Assembly (NCBI RefSeq): GCF_900104895.1
Contig: NZ_LT629742.1
Coordinates: 2,790,001-2,854,000 of the forward strand
Direction: 5' to 3'
Origin: Microterricola viridarii
GTDB taxonomy: Bacteria; Actinomycetota; Actinomycetes; Actinomycetales; Microbacteriaceae
Length of the DNA: 64,000 nucleotides
The position numbers were made by a program, and so were the translations under genes. Every line of letters starts with the position of its first letter. Position 1 is the stretch's first letter. Below the pieces are notes generated by a model, which had not been told where the DNA came from, made no database searches, and saw nothing but the letters and a program-made list of their open reading frames with translations. This document shows, one piece after another, positions 29,225 to 40,541 of the stretch.

Positions 29225-30137
29225 GACCGACAGGCCCTCTCCACCCGGTGACCGGAAGTTGGAATTTGTTCACGAGCCTGTCGGTGAATGGCGCCTCGTG
29301 CAGGCGGGCCAAGCGCACGGGAACGGGGCTGCGGCGCACCACGACGCGTGCGCCGGGTGGGAGATCGCGGGTGCGGCGGCCGTCGCACCAGAGCACACCG
29401 GAGGCGGAGGTGCGGGCGAGTACCTCGACGGCGAGCGAGGACTCCGGGCCAACGACCAGGGGGCGGGCGAAGAGGGCGTGCGCGCTGAGCGGCACGAGCA
29501 GCATGGCGTCCAGCGTGGGCCAGACGATAGGGCCGCCGCCCGAGAAGGCGTAGGCGGTGGACCCTGTCGGTGTGGACATGACGACGCCGTCGCAGCCGAA
29601 GCTGGAGAGCGGCCTGCCGTCGACTTCGATGACGACTTCTAGCATCCGCTCGCCGCTCGCCTTCTCAACGGTCGCCTCGTTCAGGGCCCAGGTCTCGTAG
29701 ACCACGTCTTCGCCCTGCTTGACCCGCACGGCGAGCGTCATGCGCTCCTCGACGACGTAGTCGCGGGCGAGTCCCCGGCTGATCGCCTCGCTCAGGCTGT
29801 CGCGCTCACTCTCGGCCAGGAACCCGACGTGGCCGAGGTTCACGCCGAGCAGCGGGGTCGAGGCCCCGCGCACGAGCTCCGCGGCGCGCAGGATCGTTCC
29901 GTCGCCGCCGAGCACGATGACGAGTTCCACCTCTTCTGGCTGCACGTCGACGCCGAGCGTCAGCAGTGATCCGCCGTGATCGGGGAAGAAGGCGCGCAGG
30001 TCATCGCCCTGGTCGGCGGGGATGACGGGGGTGGCCCCGGCGGCACGCAACTGGGCGCAGGCGGCAACGGCCGCCTCGAGTGCGTCACGGCGGCCGGTGT
30101 GCGCGACGACGAGTATGGGGCGCTGCACTGGCGTCAT
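29217..30137 (-). CDS. nadK: NAD kinase
   Basis: A 306-residue NAD kinase producing NADP+ from NAD+ and ATP or polyphosphate. The catalytic GGDGT motif appears in LVIVLGGDGTILRAAEL. The second conserved segment is VNLGHVGFLAE, and the all-beta C-terminal domain has STPTGSTAYAFSGGGPIVWP. Normal length. It starts at ATG 30137, four bases after the tlyA stop. Confidence 0.97.
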
Positions 30138-30141
30138 AACG

Positions 30142-30954
30142 TCATGCTCCCGTCGTGGCTGTGACTCGGTCGATCCATTCTGACGGATCGGAGCCGATTG
30201 TGGCGCTCAACCAGACCAGATATTCGTGATTGCCGGAACCGCCGGCGATCGGGGAGGCGACGAGACCGGCCGTGCGGAGGCCGAGGTCGTGTGCCGCCCA
30301 GAGCACGCCGTTGACGGCATCCGCACGCAGGCCGGGGTTCTTGACGACGCCCTCACGGATGCCGGTGCGCCCGACCTCGAACTGCGGCTTGACCAGCAGC
30401 ACGAAGTCGGCGCCTTCCGCGGCCGTCGCGACGAGGGCCGGCAGCACGGTGATGAGCGAGATGAAGGAGAGGTCGCCGACGACAACGCTCGGCCGCTCCG
30501 GCCAGCGGCTGGCGGCCGCCAGCGACTCGGCGGTCATGTAACGCACGTTGAAGCCCTCGACCAGGGTCAGCCGCTCCTCGTCGGCGAGCTGCGGCGCGAG
30601 CTGGCCGTGCCCGACGTCGACGGAGAGCACCCGGGCGGCACCGCGCTCGAGCAGAACCTGGCTGAAGCCGCCCGTGGATGCACCGGCGTCGAGGACGGTG
30701 GCGCCGGAGACCTGCACGGGGAAGGCGTCGAGTGCGGCGATCAGTTTGTGTGCCGCGCGGCTGACGTAATGGTCTGCGCCGGCGACCTCGATCCTCTGGG
30801 AGGGAAACACCTTGGTGGCGGGCTTCAGGACGGGCTTGCCGTTGACCGTGACGAGGCCGTCGGCGAGGAGCGTCGCGGCGTGTGTGCGGGAGCGGGCCAG
30901 GCCGCGTTCGGCCAGCGCGGCGTCCAGGCGCACGCCCTCGATGTGGTCGGTCAT
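30142..30954 (-). CDS. tlyA: 16S/23S rRNA 2'-O-methyltransferase TlyA
   Basis: A 270-residue TlyA (also annotated as haemolysin), which methylates ribose of C1409 in 16S and C1920 in 23S rRNA and affects capreomycin sensitivity. An S4 domain (VRLDAALAERGLARSRTHAA) is followed by the FtsJ-like methyltransferase. The SAM motif is TVLDAGASTGGFSQVLLERG, and the catalytic residues lie in DLSFISL, LVKPQFEVG and SGNHEYLVWL. It follows the 57-residue small gene with a three-base gap. Confidence 0.95.
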   Translation of the reverse strand: MTDHIEGVRLDAALAERGLARSRTHAATLLADGLVTVNGKPVLKPATKVFPSQRIEVAGADHYVSRAAHKLIAALDAFPVQVSGATVLDAGASTGGFSQVLLERGAARVLSVDVGHGQLAPQLADEERLTLVEGFNVRYMTAESLAAASRWPERPSVVVGDLSFISLITVLPALVATAAEGADFVLLVKPQFEVGRTGIREGVVKNPGLRADAVNGVLWAAHDLGLRTAGLVASPIAGGSGNHEYLVWLSATIGSDPSEWIDRVTATTGA

Positions 30955-30957
30955 GGT

Positions 30958-31131
30958 CTAGTCCTGCGTTCCCGCGGCGTCGCCGCCCTCGAGTCGATCG
31001 CGCATCTCGTCGTGCAACTGCACATAGCCGTCGGCGCGCTCGGCCAGCGGCTGCTCTTCCAGAGCGTGCAGGCGCGCGGCCAGCTCGGCCTGGGCGGGGC
31101 CGACCGGGAGTTCGTGTTCTGCTGTCGTCAC
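30958..31131 (-). CDS. 57-residue conserved small protein
   Basis: A short gene of 57 codons starting at GTG 31131, reading MTTAEHELPVGPAQAELAAR and so on to EGGDAAGTQD. It overlaps the HAD gene stop by four bases (GTGA) and ends three bases before tlyA, so it is wedged in by translational coupling. It is acidic, helical and without Cys; LEEQPLAERADGYVQLHDEM could be an amphipathic helix. M. tuberculosis has a similar small gene (Rv1693) at the same place, as I recall, so it is likely a conserved real protein. Function unknown. Confidence 0.85.
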   Translation of the reverse strand: MTTAEHELPVGPAQAELAARLHALEEQPLAERADGYVQLHDEMRDRLEGGDAAGTQD

Positions 31132-32180
31132 AGTGCCACGTTACCGGCAGGCGCCGACAGAGGCGCGGCGGCGCCGTTGACGTACAGCTCTTCCGGAACA
31201 TTCAGCCCGTAGATTGCCCGCCCGGAGTTCCAGATCACGGCGCAGGCAGCCCGCAGCAGGTCGATGCCGGCATCCCCTCGCTTGACGATCTGCACGTCGT
31301 TGCCGTTCAGGCGAACACTGGCGGCGTTGACCGTCGCTTGGCTGCCATCGGAGGAGAGCACCGGCTCCGGGTACGGCTCGTGCAGCTGGCGCAGGTCGCT
31401 GAGGATGAACTGTGGACGCATGTCGGCCCCCGCGGCCAGGGCCTGCTTGGCCTTGTCGATTCCCGTGAGCACGAGAACGGATGCCATCCCGGCACGGTTC
31501 GCGCCGAGGATGTCGGTGTCCAGCCGGTCGCCGATGAAGAGGGCGTTCTCGGCGGCGAAGCGCTCCCGTGCGACCTCGAAGATCGGAACCTCTGGCTTGC
31601 CCGCGACGAGCGGCAGCCGCCCGACGGCGGTGTGGACGGCCGAGACGAGGGTGCCATTTCCCGGGGCGATGCCACGGGCGACGGGAATCGTCCAGTCGGT
31701 GTTCGTGGCCACCCAGGGGATGTCGGCACCGGGCCCGGTGGGCGCGAGGGCAAAGGCGGCCTCGGCGAGCTGCGCCCAGCCCACATCGGGCGCGAAGCCC
31801 TGCACGACGGCGGCAGGGAGATCGTCCGCGGAGCGAGTCACCCGGAATCCGGCCTTCTCCACCTCGACGACGAGCCCGTCGCCGCCGACGACGAGCACCA
31901 GCGAGCCGGGCTCGATGAGCCCGGAGAGCAGGAGCATCGCGGCCTGCGGAGAGGTCACGACGTCGTCCGCCTGCACGCTCAGGCCGAGTTCGCTGAGGTG
32001 CGCAGCGACGGAGGCATCCGAACGCGAGGCGTTGTTGGTGATGTAGCCGACGCGCAGCGACTCTGCAGCCTGGTTCAGGCTCTCCACGGCGTGTGGGATC
32101 GCCGTCGGGCCGGCGTACACGACGCCGTCCAGATCGGCGAGCAGAACATCGACGCCGTCCAGGGGCGTTGCAGATGACAC
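31128..32180 (-). CDS. HAD-superfamily IIA hydrolase (NagD/phosphoglycolate phosphatase-like)
   Basis: A 350-residue phosphatase of HAD subfamily IIA. The nucleophile Asp motif is LLADLDGVVYAG and motif II is the NNAS in YITNNASRSD. The C-terminal motif is GKPEVPIFEVARERF with FIGDRLDTDILGANRAGM. A further C-terminal domain of about 80 residues after the catalytic core is seen in the mycobacterial counterpart Rv1692, described as a glycerol 3-phosphate phosphatase (memory). The start may be GTG 32180, just after the stop of the preceding gene, or ATG 32210/GTG 32216 inside it. The substrate is uncertain. Confidence 0.9.
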   Translation of the reverse strand: MSSATPLDGVDVLLADLDGVVYAGPTAIPHAVESLNQAAESLRVGYITNNASRSDASVAAHLSELGLSVQADDVVTSPQAAMLLLSGLIEPGSLVLVVGGDGLVVEVEKAGFRVTRSADDLPAAVVQGFAPDVGWAQLAEAAFALAPTGPGADIPWVATNTDWTIPVARGIAPGNGTLVSAVHTAVGRLPLVAGKPEVPIFEVARERFAAENALFIGDRLDTDILGANRAGMASVLVLTGIDKAKQALAAGADMRPQFILSDLRQLHEPYPEPVLSSDGSQATVNAASVRLNGNDVQIVKRGDAGIDLLRAACAVIWNSGRAIYGLNVPEELYVNGAAAPLSAPAGNVAL

Positions 32181-32184
32181 GCGA

Positions 32185-34482
32185 CTACTTCTCCGTCGGA
32201 ACAGCGCCATCGTCACCCTTGTCGGCCTTGACGGCCTTGACGGCCTTCGCCTTCTTCGGAGCCTTCACGTCGGCGACGCCTTCGTCGGCCTTCACAGCCT
32301 TCGGAGCCTTCTCAGCCTTCACGGTCTTCGGAGCCTTGTCAGCCTTCGGCGCCTTCACGACCTTTTCGGCCTTTTCGGCCTTTTCGGCCTTTTCGGCCTT
32401 TACAGGCTTCTCGGCCTTCGGAGCCTTCACGACCTTCTCGGCCTTCTCGGCCTTCTCGGCCTTCTCGGCCTTCTCGGCCTTCTCGGCCTTCTCGGCCTTC
32501 TCGGCCTTTACGGCCTTTACAGGCTTCTCGGCCTTCGGCGCCTTCTCGACCTTGGCAGCCGTCACCGGCTTCTCGACCTTCGGCGCCTTCACGACCTTGG
32601 CAGCCGTTGGAGCCTTCTTAGCCTTCGGGGCAGCGGCAGGCTCGACAGCCTCGACGGCAGCGCTTTCGGCGTCGGAGTCCTCGCCGAGCAGCTCGGCAAC
32701 CTCGTCCTCGGCGGAGACGTTCTTGATCGACGCGGTGTCAACGGGCGTCGCGTCGACAGCCTCCGCCTCGGCGGGTGCGTCTGCGGCGGGCTCGTCAGAG
32801 ACGAAGATGCCGTCGTCGCCCTCTTCGTCGGCGAAGTCGATGTAGTCGAGCTCCTCCTCGTAGACGGAGATGGTCTCGTCGCCGTCCTCGCCGTAGGCGG
32901 CACCGAGTGCGGCAGCCGCGCGATTGGCGCGGGCACGCCACTCGGCTGCTTCTGCGTCGCGGCTGAGCTCCTCGAGCACCTCGGCGTACGCGGCGAACAG
33001 CGGCGGGCTGTAGCTGAAGGCGGTGTTCGGGTCGAGCTGAGAGATCTCCAGCTCGACGAGCGCCAACTCCGGCTGCTCGAGGTCGAGACGGGCACCAGAC
33101 ATGGCGATCGCGAGCTCCACCTGCACCGAGTCGGGCAGGGTGGTGCGGTCGATGCTGCGGCCGAGCTCGAGGGCACGGTCAGGGCGGCCTACGCCGCGCT
33201 CGCTGTCGACCATCAGGGCGATCTGGTCGTTCTTGCCGGAGATGCGACGGTAGGTGCGCAGCTCGCGCAGCGCCAGCGCGAAATCGCCGGTGGCGTAGGC
33301 GGTGACGGCGAGCGTCTCGCGCACGATGGCGATGCGGCCGGCGCGACGAGCGGCAGACAGAACGTGCTTGTGCGCAAGCTCGGGGTCTTCGTCGATGAGC
33401 CGGGCAGCCATCGCGAGGTGCTTGGCAACCCACTCGGCGTTGTCCTTGGTGAGCGTCTTGAGCTCGTTGCGGGCGCCGCGGTCGAGGTCGTTCGCGGTCA
33501 CGTCGTCGGGCAGATCGGGGTCGTCGTGACGAGGGCGCACCATGCGCAGCTCGTGCTGACGGCGCTGCTCCTCGGTCATCTCCTCGTCGTAGCGGGCCTG
33601 ACGCTCTGCCTCACGGTCGTTGCGCGCGGGGGCGCCATCGCGGGTCCAGAGCTTCTGCTCGCCACCGGCGCGCGGGGGTCGACGATCGCCATCGCGCTGC
33701 GGGCGGCGGTCACCACCGTCGCGGTTCTCCCACGGCTTGCGCTCACCATCGCGCGGCGGACGACGGTCACCACCGGCAGAGCTACCGCTGCGGTTCTCCC
33801 AGGGCTTGCGCTCACCATCACGGGCCGGGCGGCTGCTGCTGTCGCGGTTCTCCCACGGCTTGCGCTCACCATCGCGCGGCGGGCGGCGGTCTCCCCCGGC
33901 AGAACCGCTGCTGCGGTTCTCCCACGGCTTACGCTCACCATCACGGGCCGGACGGGTGCTGCTGTCGCGGTTCTCCCAGGGCTTGCGCTCACCGTCGCGC
34001 GGCGGGCGGCGGTCTCCCCCGGTAGAACCGCTGCTGCGGTTCTCCCACGGCTTACGCTCACCATCACGGGCCGGACGGGTGCTGCTGTCGCGGTTCTCCC
34101 AGGGCTTGCGCTCACCGTCGCGCGGCGGCCGGCGGTCTCCCCCGGCAGAGCTGCTGCTGCGGTTCTCCCACGGCTTCCGCTCACCATCACGGGTCGGACG
34201 GCTGCTGCTGTCCCGGTTCTCCCACGGCTTGCGCTCACCGTCGCGCGGCGGCCGGCGGTCTCCCCCGGCAGAGCTGCTGCTGCGGTTCTCCCACGGCTTG
34301 CGCTCACCATCACGGGCGGGGCGGCGGTCAGCGCTATCGCGCTTCTCCCACGGCTTCTGCTGCGCACCATCGCGCTGCGGAGCACGCGCGGAGCTGTTGT
34401 TGCGAGTCTCGTTGCCTCGGCTGTCCCGCGATGGACGCTTCTCGCGCTCGGGTCCCTGACCCTGGGATGGAGAATCGCTCAC
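32185..34482 (-). CDS. TPR-like protein with Arg-rich N-terminal and Lys/Ala-rich C-terminal repeats
   Basis: A 765-residue protein in three parts. The N-terminal 270 residues hold ten copies of GERKPWENR in alternating long and short units (with GGDRRPPRD linkers), strongly basic and disordered. The middle (about 330-570) is helical and TPR-like: AKHLAMAARLIDEDPELAHKHV and ALRELRTYRRISG. After an acidic segment, the last 150 residues are KAEKAEKAEK and VVKAPKAEKPVKA repeats, like histone H1 or mycobacterial HupB tails. GTG 34482 with an AGGA site is used. The middle corresponds to Rv1691 by position (recalled). The basic ends suggest RNA or DNA binding, perhaps ribosome- or nucleoid-linked; this is inference. 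Confidence 0.9.
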   Translation of the reverse strand: MSDSPSQGQGPEREKRPSRDSRGNETRNNSSARAPQRDGAQQKPWEKRDSADRRPARDGERKPWENRSSSSAGGDRRPPRDGERKPWENRDSSSRPTRDGERKPWENRSSSSAGGDRRPPRDGERKPWENRDSSTRPARDGERKPWENRSSGSTGGDRRPPRDGERKPWENRDSSTRPARDGERKPWENRSSGSAGGDRRPPRDGERKPWENRDSSSRPARDGERKPWENRSGSSAGGDRRPPRDGERKPWENRDGGDRRPQRDGDRRPPRAGGEQKLWTRDGAPARNDREAERQARYDEEMTEEQRRQHELRMVRPRHDDPDLPDDVTANDLDRGARNELKTLTKDNAEWVAKHLAMAARLIDEDPELAHKHVLSAARRAGRIAIVRETLAVTAYATGDFALALRELRTYRRISGKNDQIALMVDSERGVGRPDRALELGRSIDRTTLPDSVQVELAIAMSGARLDLEQPELALVELEISQLDPNTAFSYSPPLFAAYAEVLEELSRDAEAAEWRARANRAAAALGAAYGEDGDETISVYEEELDYIDFADEEGDDGIFVSDEPAADAPAEAEAVDATPVDTASIKNVSAEDEVAELLGEDSDAESAAVEAVEPAAAPKAKKAPTAAKVVKAPKVEKPVTAAKVEKAPKAEKPVKAVKAEKAEKAEKAEKAEKAEKAEKAEKVVKAPKAEKPVKAEKAEKAEKAEKVVKAPKADKAPKTVKAEKAPKAVKADEGVADVKAPKKAKAVKAVKADKGDDGAVPTEK
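32362..32520. repeat. 9-bp coding microsatellite (TTCTCGGCC / TTTTCGGCC)
   Basis: Nine-base units TTTTCGGCC (about four at 32362-32398) and TTCTCGGCC (about eight at 32434-32505) encode the Lys-Ala-Glu repeat of the minus-strand protein. In-frame unit number could change by slippage without breaking the frame. Confidence 0.9.
33650..34370. repeat. tandem ~123-bp coding repeats
   Basis: About five near-identical copies of a 41-codon composite unit (one 23-residue and one 18-residue GERKPWENR subunit). Identity between copies is very high at the DNA level, pointing to recent duplication or ongoing homogenisation. Unit length is a multiple of three, so copy-number change stays in frame. Confidence 0.9.
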
Positions 34483-34548
34483 GGTACATTCCTGTTCTCT
34501 GTTAATGGCGCTGCGTAACGCAGCCACCTAGGCAATTATGACTTAACG

Positions 34549-34582
34549 AAAAATGGCCACCCATTGCTGGGTGGCCATTTTC
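34549..34582 (-). terminator. rrn operon terminator
   Basis: Stem AAAATGGCCACCCA with its complement around a four-base loop, followed on the minus strand by a run of T. It lies about ten bases beyond the 3' end of 5S rRNA, and it would also partly stop plus-strand transcripts. Confidence 0.9.
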
Positions 34583-34591
34583 CAAAGTAAG

Positions 34592-34709
34592 TCCGGCGGT
34601 GTCCTACTCTCCCACAGGGTCCCCCCTGCAGTACCATCGGCGCTGAGAGTCTTAGCTTCCGGGTTCGGAATGTGACCGGGCGTTTCCCTCTCGCTATGGC
34701 CGCCGAAAC
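34592..34709 (-). rRNA. rrf: 5S ribosomal RNA
   Basis: About 118 bases. The minus strand begins GTTTCGGCGGCCATAGCG, contains the conserved CCCGGTCACATTCCGAACCC and GGTACTGCAG segments, and ends with GGACACCGCCGGAC, which pairs with the 5' end. It is the last gene of the operon. Confidence 0.95.
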
Positions 34710-34801
34710 ACTGTTGATGTATCAAAGTGAATCGAACAAGCACAAGATCAACATCCTGTGCCGAAGGGCACAGTGCTGTTGGTTGTGTGTTCGGCTCTCG
34801 A

Positions 34802-34834
34802 CCGTACATCGAGAACCACATAGTGGACGCAAGC
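34802..34834. other. 3' half of 23S rRNA processing stem
   Basis: This segment of the 23S-5S spacer is complementary to 38131-38162 in the 16S-23S spacer: about 27 of 32 positions pair by Watson-Crick rules and 3 more as G-U. Such flanking repeats form the long stem cut by RNase III to release pre-23S. The 186-base spacer (34710-34894) holds no tRNA or gene. Confidence 0.8.
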
Positions 34835-34894
34835 TTCTCACGGACTCTCACCGTGCCGCACACACCAGCCTTACAACGGTGTGTGTGTAGTGTT

Positions 34895-38010
<3,116 letters not shown>

Positions 38011-38101
38011 TCACATGAGTTTGAATCGATCTTTCGTTCAGAAAAATTGACCAATGATTAGTCGAACAACAAGCAAAGCCTGTTGTCCTAAAAATCTTTG
38101 T

Positions 38102-38123
38102 GATTGACACCGAAGTGTCAATC
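38102..38123 (-). other. UUCG-capped hairpin in the rRNA spacer
   Basis: A perfect nine-base-pair stem GATTGACAC/GTGTCAATC closes a C(TTCG)G loop on the transcribed strand, an exceptionally stable tetraloop. It sits 92 bases before the 23S 5' end and probably helps fold or process the spacer. Confidence 0.85.
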
Positions 38124-38247
38124 TAAGATGCTCGCGTCCACTGTGTAGTTCTCAAAGTACGGGCGGTACTCCCCCAACACCCGCCGGCTTGCGCCTGTGC
38201 CGGTGTCGGCCGAAGTCCAGAAGGTCGTCCACGTCAAAACGTGACCC

Positions 38248-38272
38248 GGTCCTTCAGGACCCAACAGCGTGC
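38248..38272. other. 3' half of 16S rRNA processing stem
   Basis: Identical at 21 of 25 positions to the reverse complement of leader bases 40173-40197, including an uninterrupted CAACAGCGTGC. In the transcript the two segments pair and bracket 16S rRNA as an RNase III substrate. Confidence 0.8.
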
Positions 38273-38450
38273 TCCAACAACCCTCCACCCCCCGACTCGT
38301 TCCTTCCACCGAAGTGGCGTACTGGAACCAGGGAATCTGATGTTGTTGCAATGTCAATGTTCCACCCATGAGCGCCACCGGGAAACATGTGTTCCCGTAA
38401 TGGCTGGCAGTGTCTGATCGCCCTGTATACAGAGGCGGACTGCACGTGCT

Positions 38451-39984
<1,534 letters not shown>

Positions 39985-40128
39985 TGTTTATACGACTAAC
40001 CAGCAAGCTGGCGTCACATTTTGCGCGTCAACGCCACCGGAAAAAGGCGGACATCTCAGCAAGTTTGAAACTGACAGAACAAATCATTACTGACTTGCTT
40101 TGTTGTTTAAATGTTTTCCAAAGGAATC

Positions 40129-40157
40129 CCGATCACCGAGGTGATCCGGGTTTTTTG
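40129..40157. other. inverted repeat with T6 in rrn leader
   Basis: CCCGATCACC and GGTGATCCGGG form a stem with a GAG loop, followed on the plus strand by TTTTTT. By shape it is a plus-strand intrinsic terminator, although no plus-strand gene precedes it. On the minus strand it would be a leader hairpin preceded by six A. It may shield the rRNA genes from antisense reading, or be part of leader folding. Confidence 0.55.
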
Positions 40158-40170
40158 GCATTTGACATTG

Positions 40171-40197
40171 TGCACGCTGTTGAGTTCTCAAGGATCG
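40171..40197 (-). promoter_or_regulatory. rrn leader box, antitermination-like and 5' half of 16S processing stem
   Basis: The transcribed strand reads GATCCTTGAGAACTCAACAG then CGTGC. Similar TTGAGAACTCAA boxes lie in actinobacterial rrn leaders and are regarded as Nus-factor antitermination or processing signals (family knowledge). Complementarity to 38248-38272 is direct evidence for the processing role. Confidence 0.65.
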
Positions 40198-40252
40198 GAT
40201 GCACCCGGATTCTCCCGCTTTCTCGCGGGTGTCGCTCCGAGGCAACTTGTCT

Positions 40253-40282
40253 AACTTACCAGACCCCCGCCGCCCCGCAAAA
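40253..40282 (-). promoter_or_regulatory. candidate rrn promoter P2
   Basis: The minus strand has TTTTGC(GG), a spacer of 16-18 bases depending on register, and TAAGTT. The start would be near 40246, about 260 bases before 16S rRNA. The boxes are weak matches, and the call rests mainly on position. Confidence 0.35.
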
Positions 40283-40366
40283 CCGGGCGAATCAGACACT
40301 CCGGGCAGGAAAACCTGCGAAGTGAGGACTCGAACCCGAGACGGGGAGTTGGAGAGGCAAGAAGCA

Positions 40367-40396
40367 ATCTTAGGCATGAAACCGGTCAAACGCAAA
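40367..40396 (-). promoter_or_regulatory. candidate rrn promoter P1
   Basis: The minus strand has TTTGCG, 18 bases, and TAAGAT. The TTTGCG box is shared with the P2 candidate, suggesting tandem rrn promoters of one type. Unproven. Confidence 0.35.
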
Positions 40397-40541
40397 TGCG
40401 CAGACACACGATGTTTGGCTGAGATGCTGTGCCGCGGTGAGCGGAGAAGCTGTTTCGCTTCCCGCCGTTGCGGCGACAAGAGACAACAATACGGCCGCCC
40501 CGACAGGCGCGCAAAGCGGGCCACCCTCCGGGCGTGTCGCG

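Larger units (their letters stand above)
39985..40541 (-). other. rrn leader and promoter region, no gene
   Basis: The 557 bases between 16S rRNA and ubiB hold no protein gene. From the promoter side it contains two candidate sigma-70 promoters (40367-40396 and 40253-40282), a GCAGG-TTTT-CCTGC hairpin (40305-40318), a CCCGC/GCGGG hairpin (40213-40229), a TTGAGAACTCAACAGCGTGC box that is also half of the 16S processing stem, and a strong inverted repeat next to a T run (40129-40157). Confidence 0.7.

Noticed and set aside
33364-34518. repetitive plus-strand frames opposite the TPR protein
   Set aside because: They mirror the DNA repeats of the minus-strand gene; the minus frame has a TPR-like core and a ribosome site and fits the conserved gene order.
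40321-40350. T-arm-like GGTTCGAGTCC in the rrn leader
   Set aside because: No acceptor stem, anticodon arm or CCA end could be placed around it, so it is not a tRNA gene.
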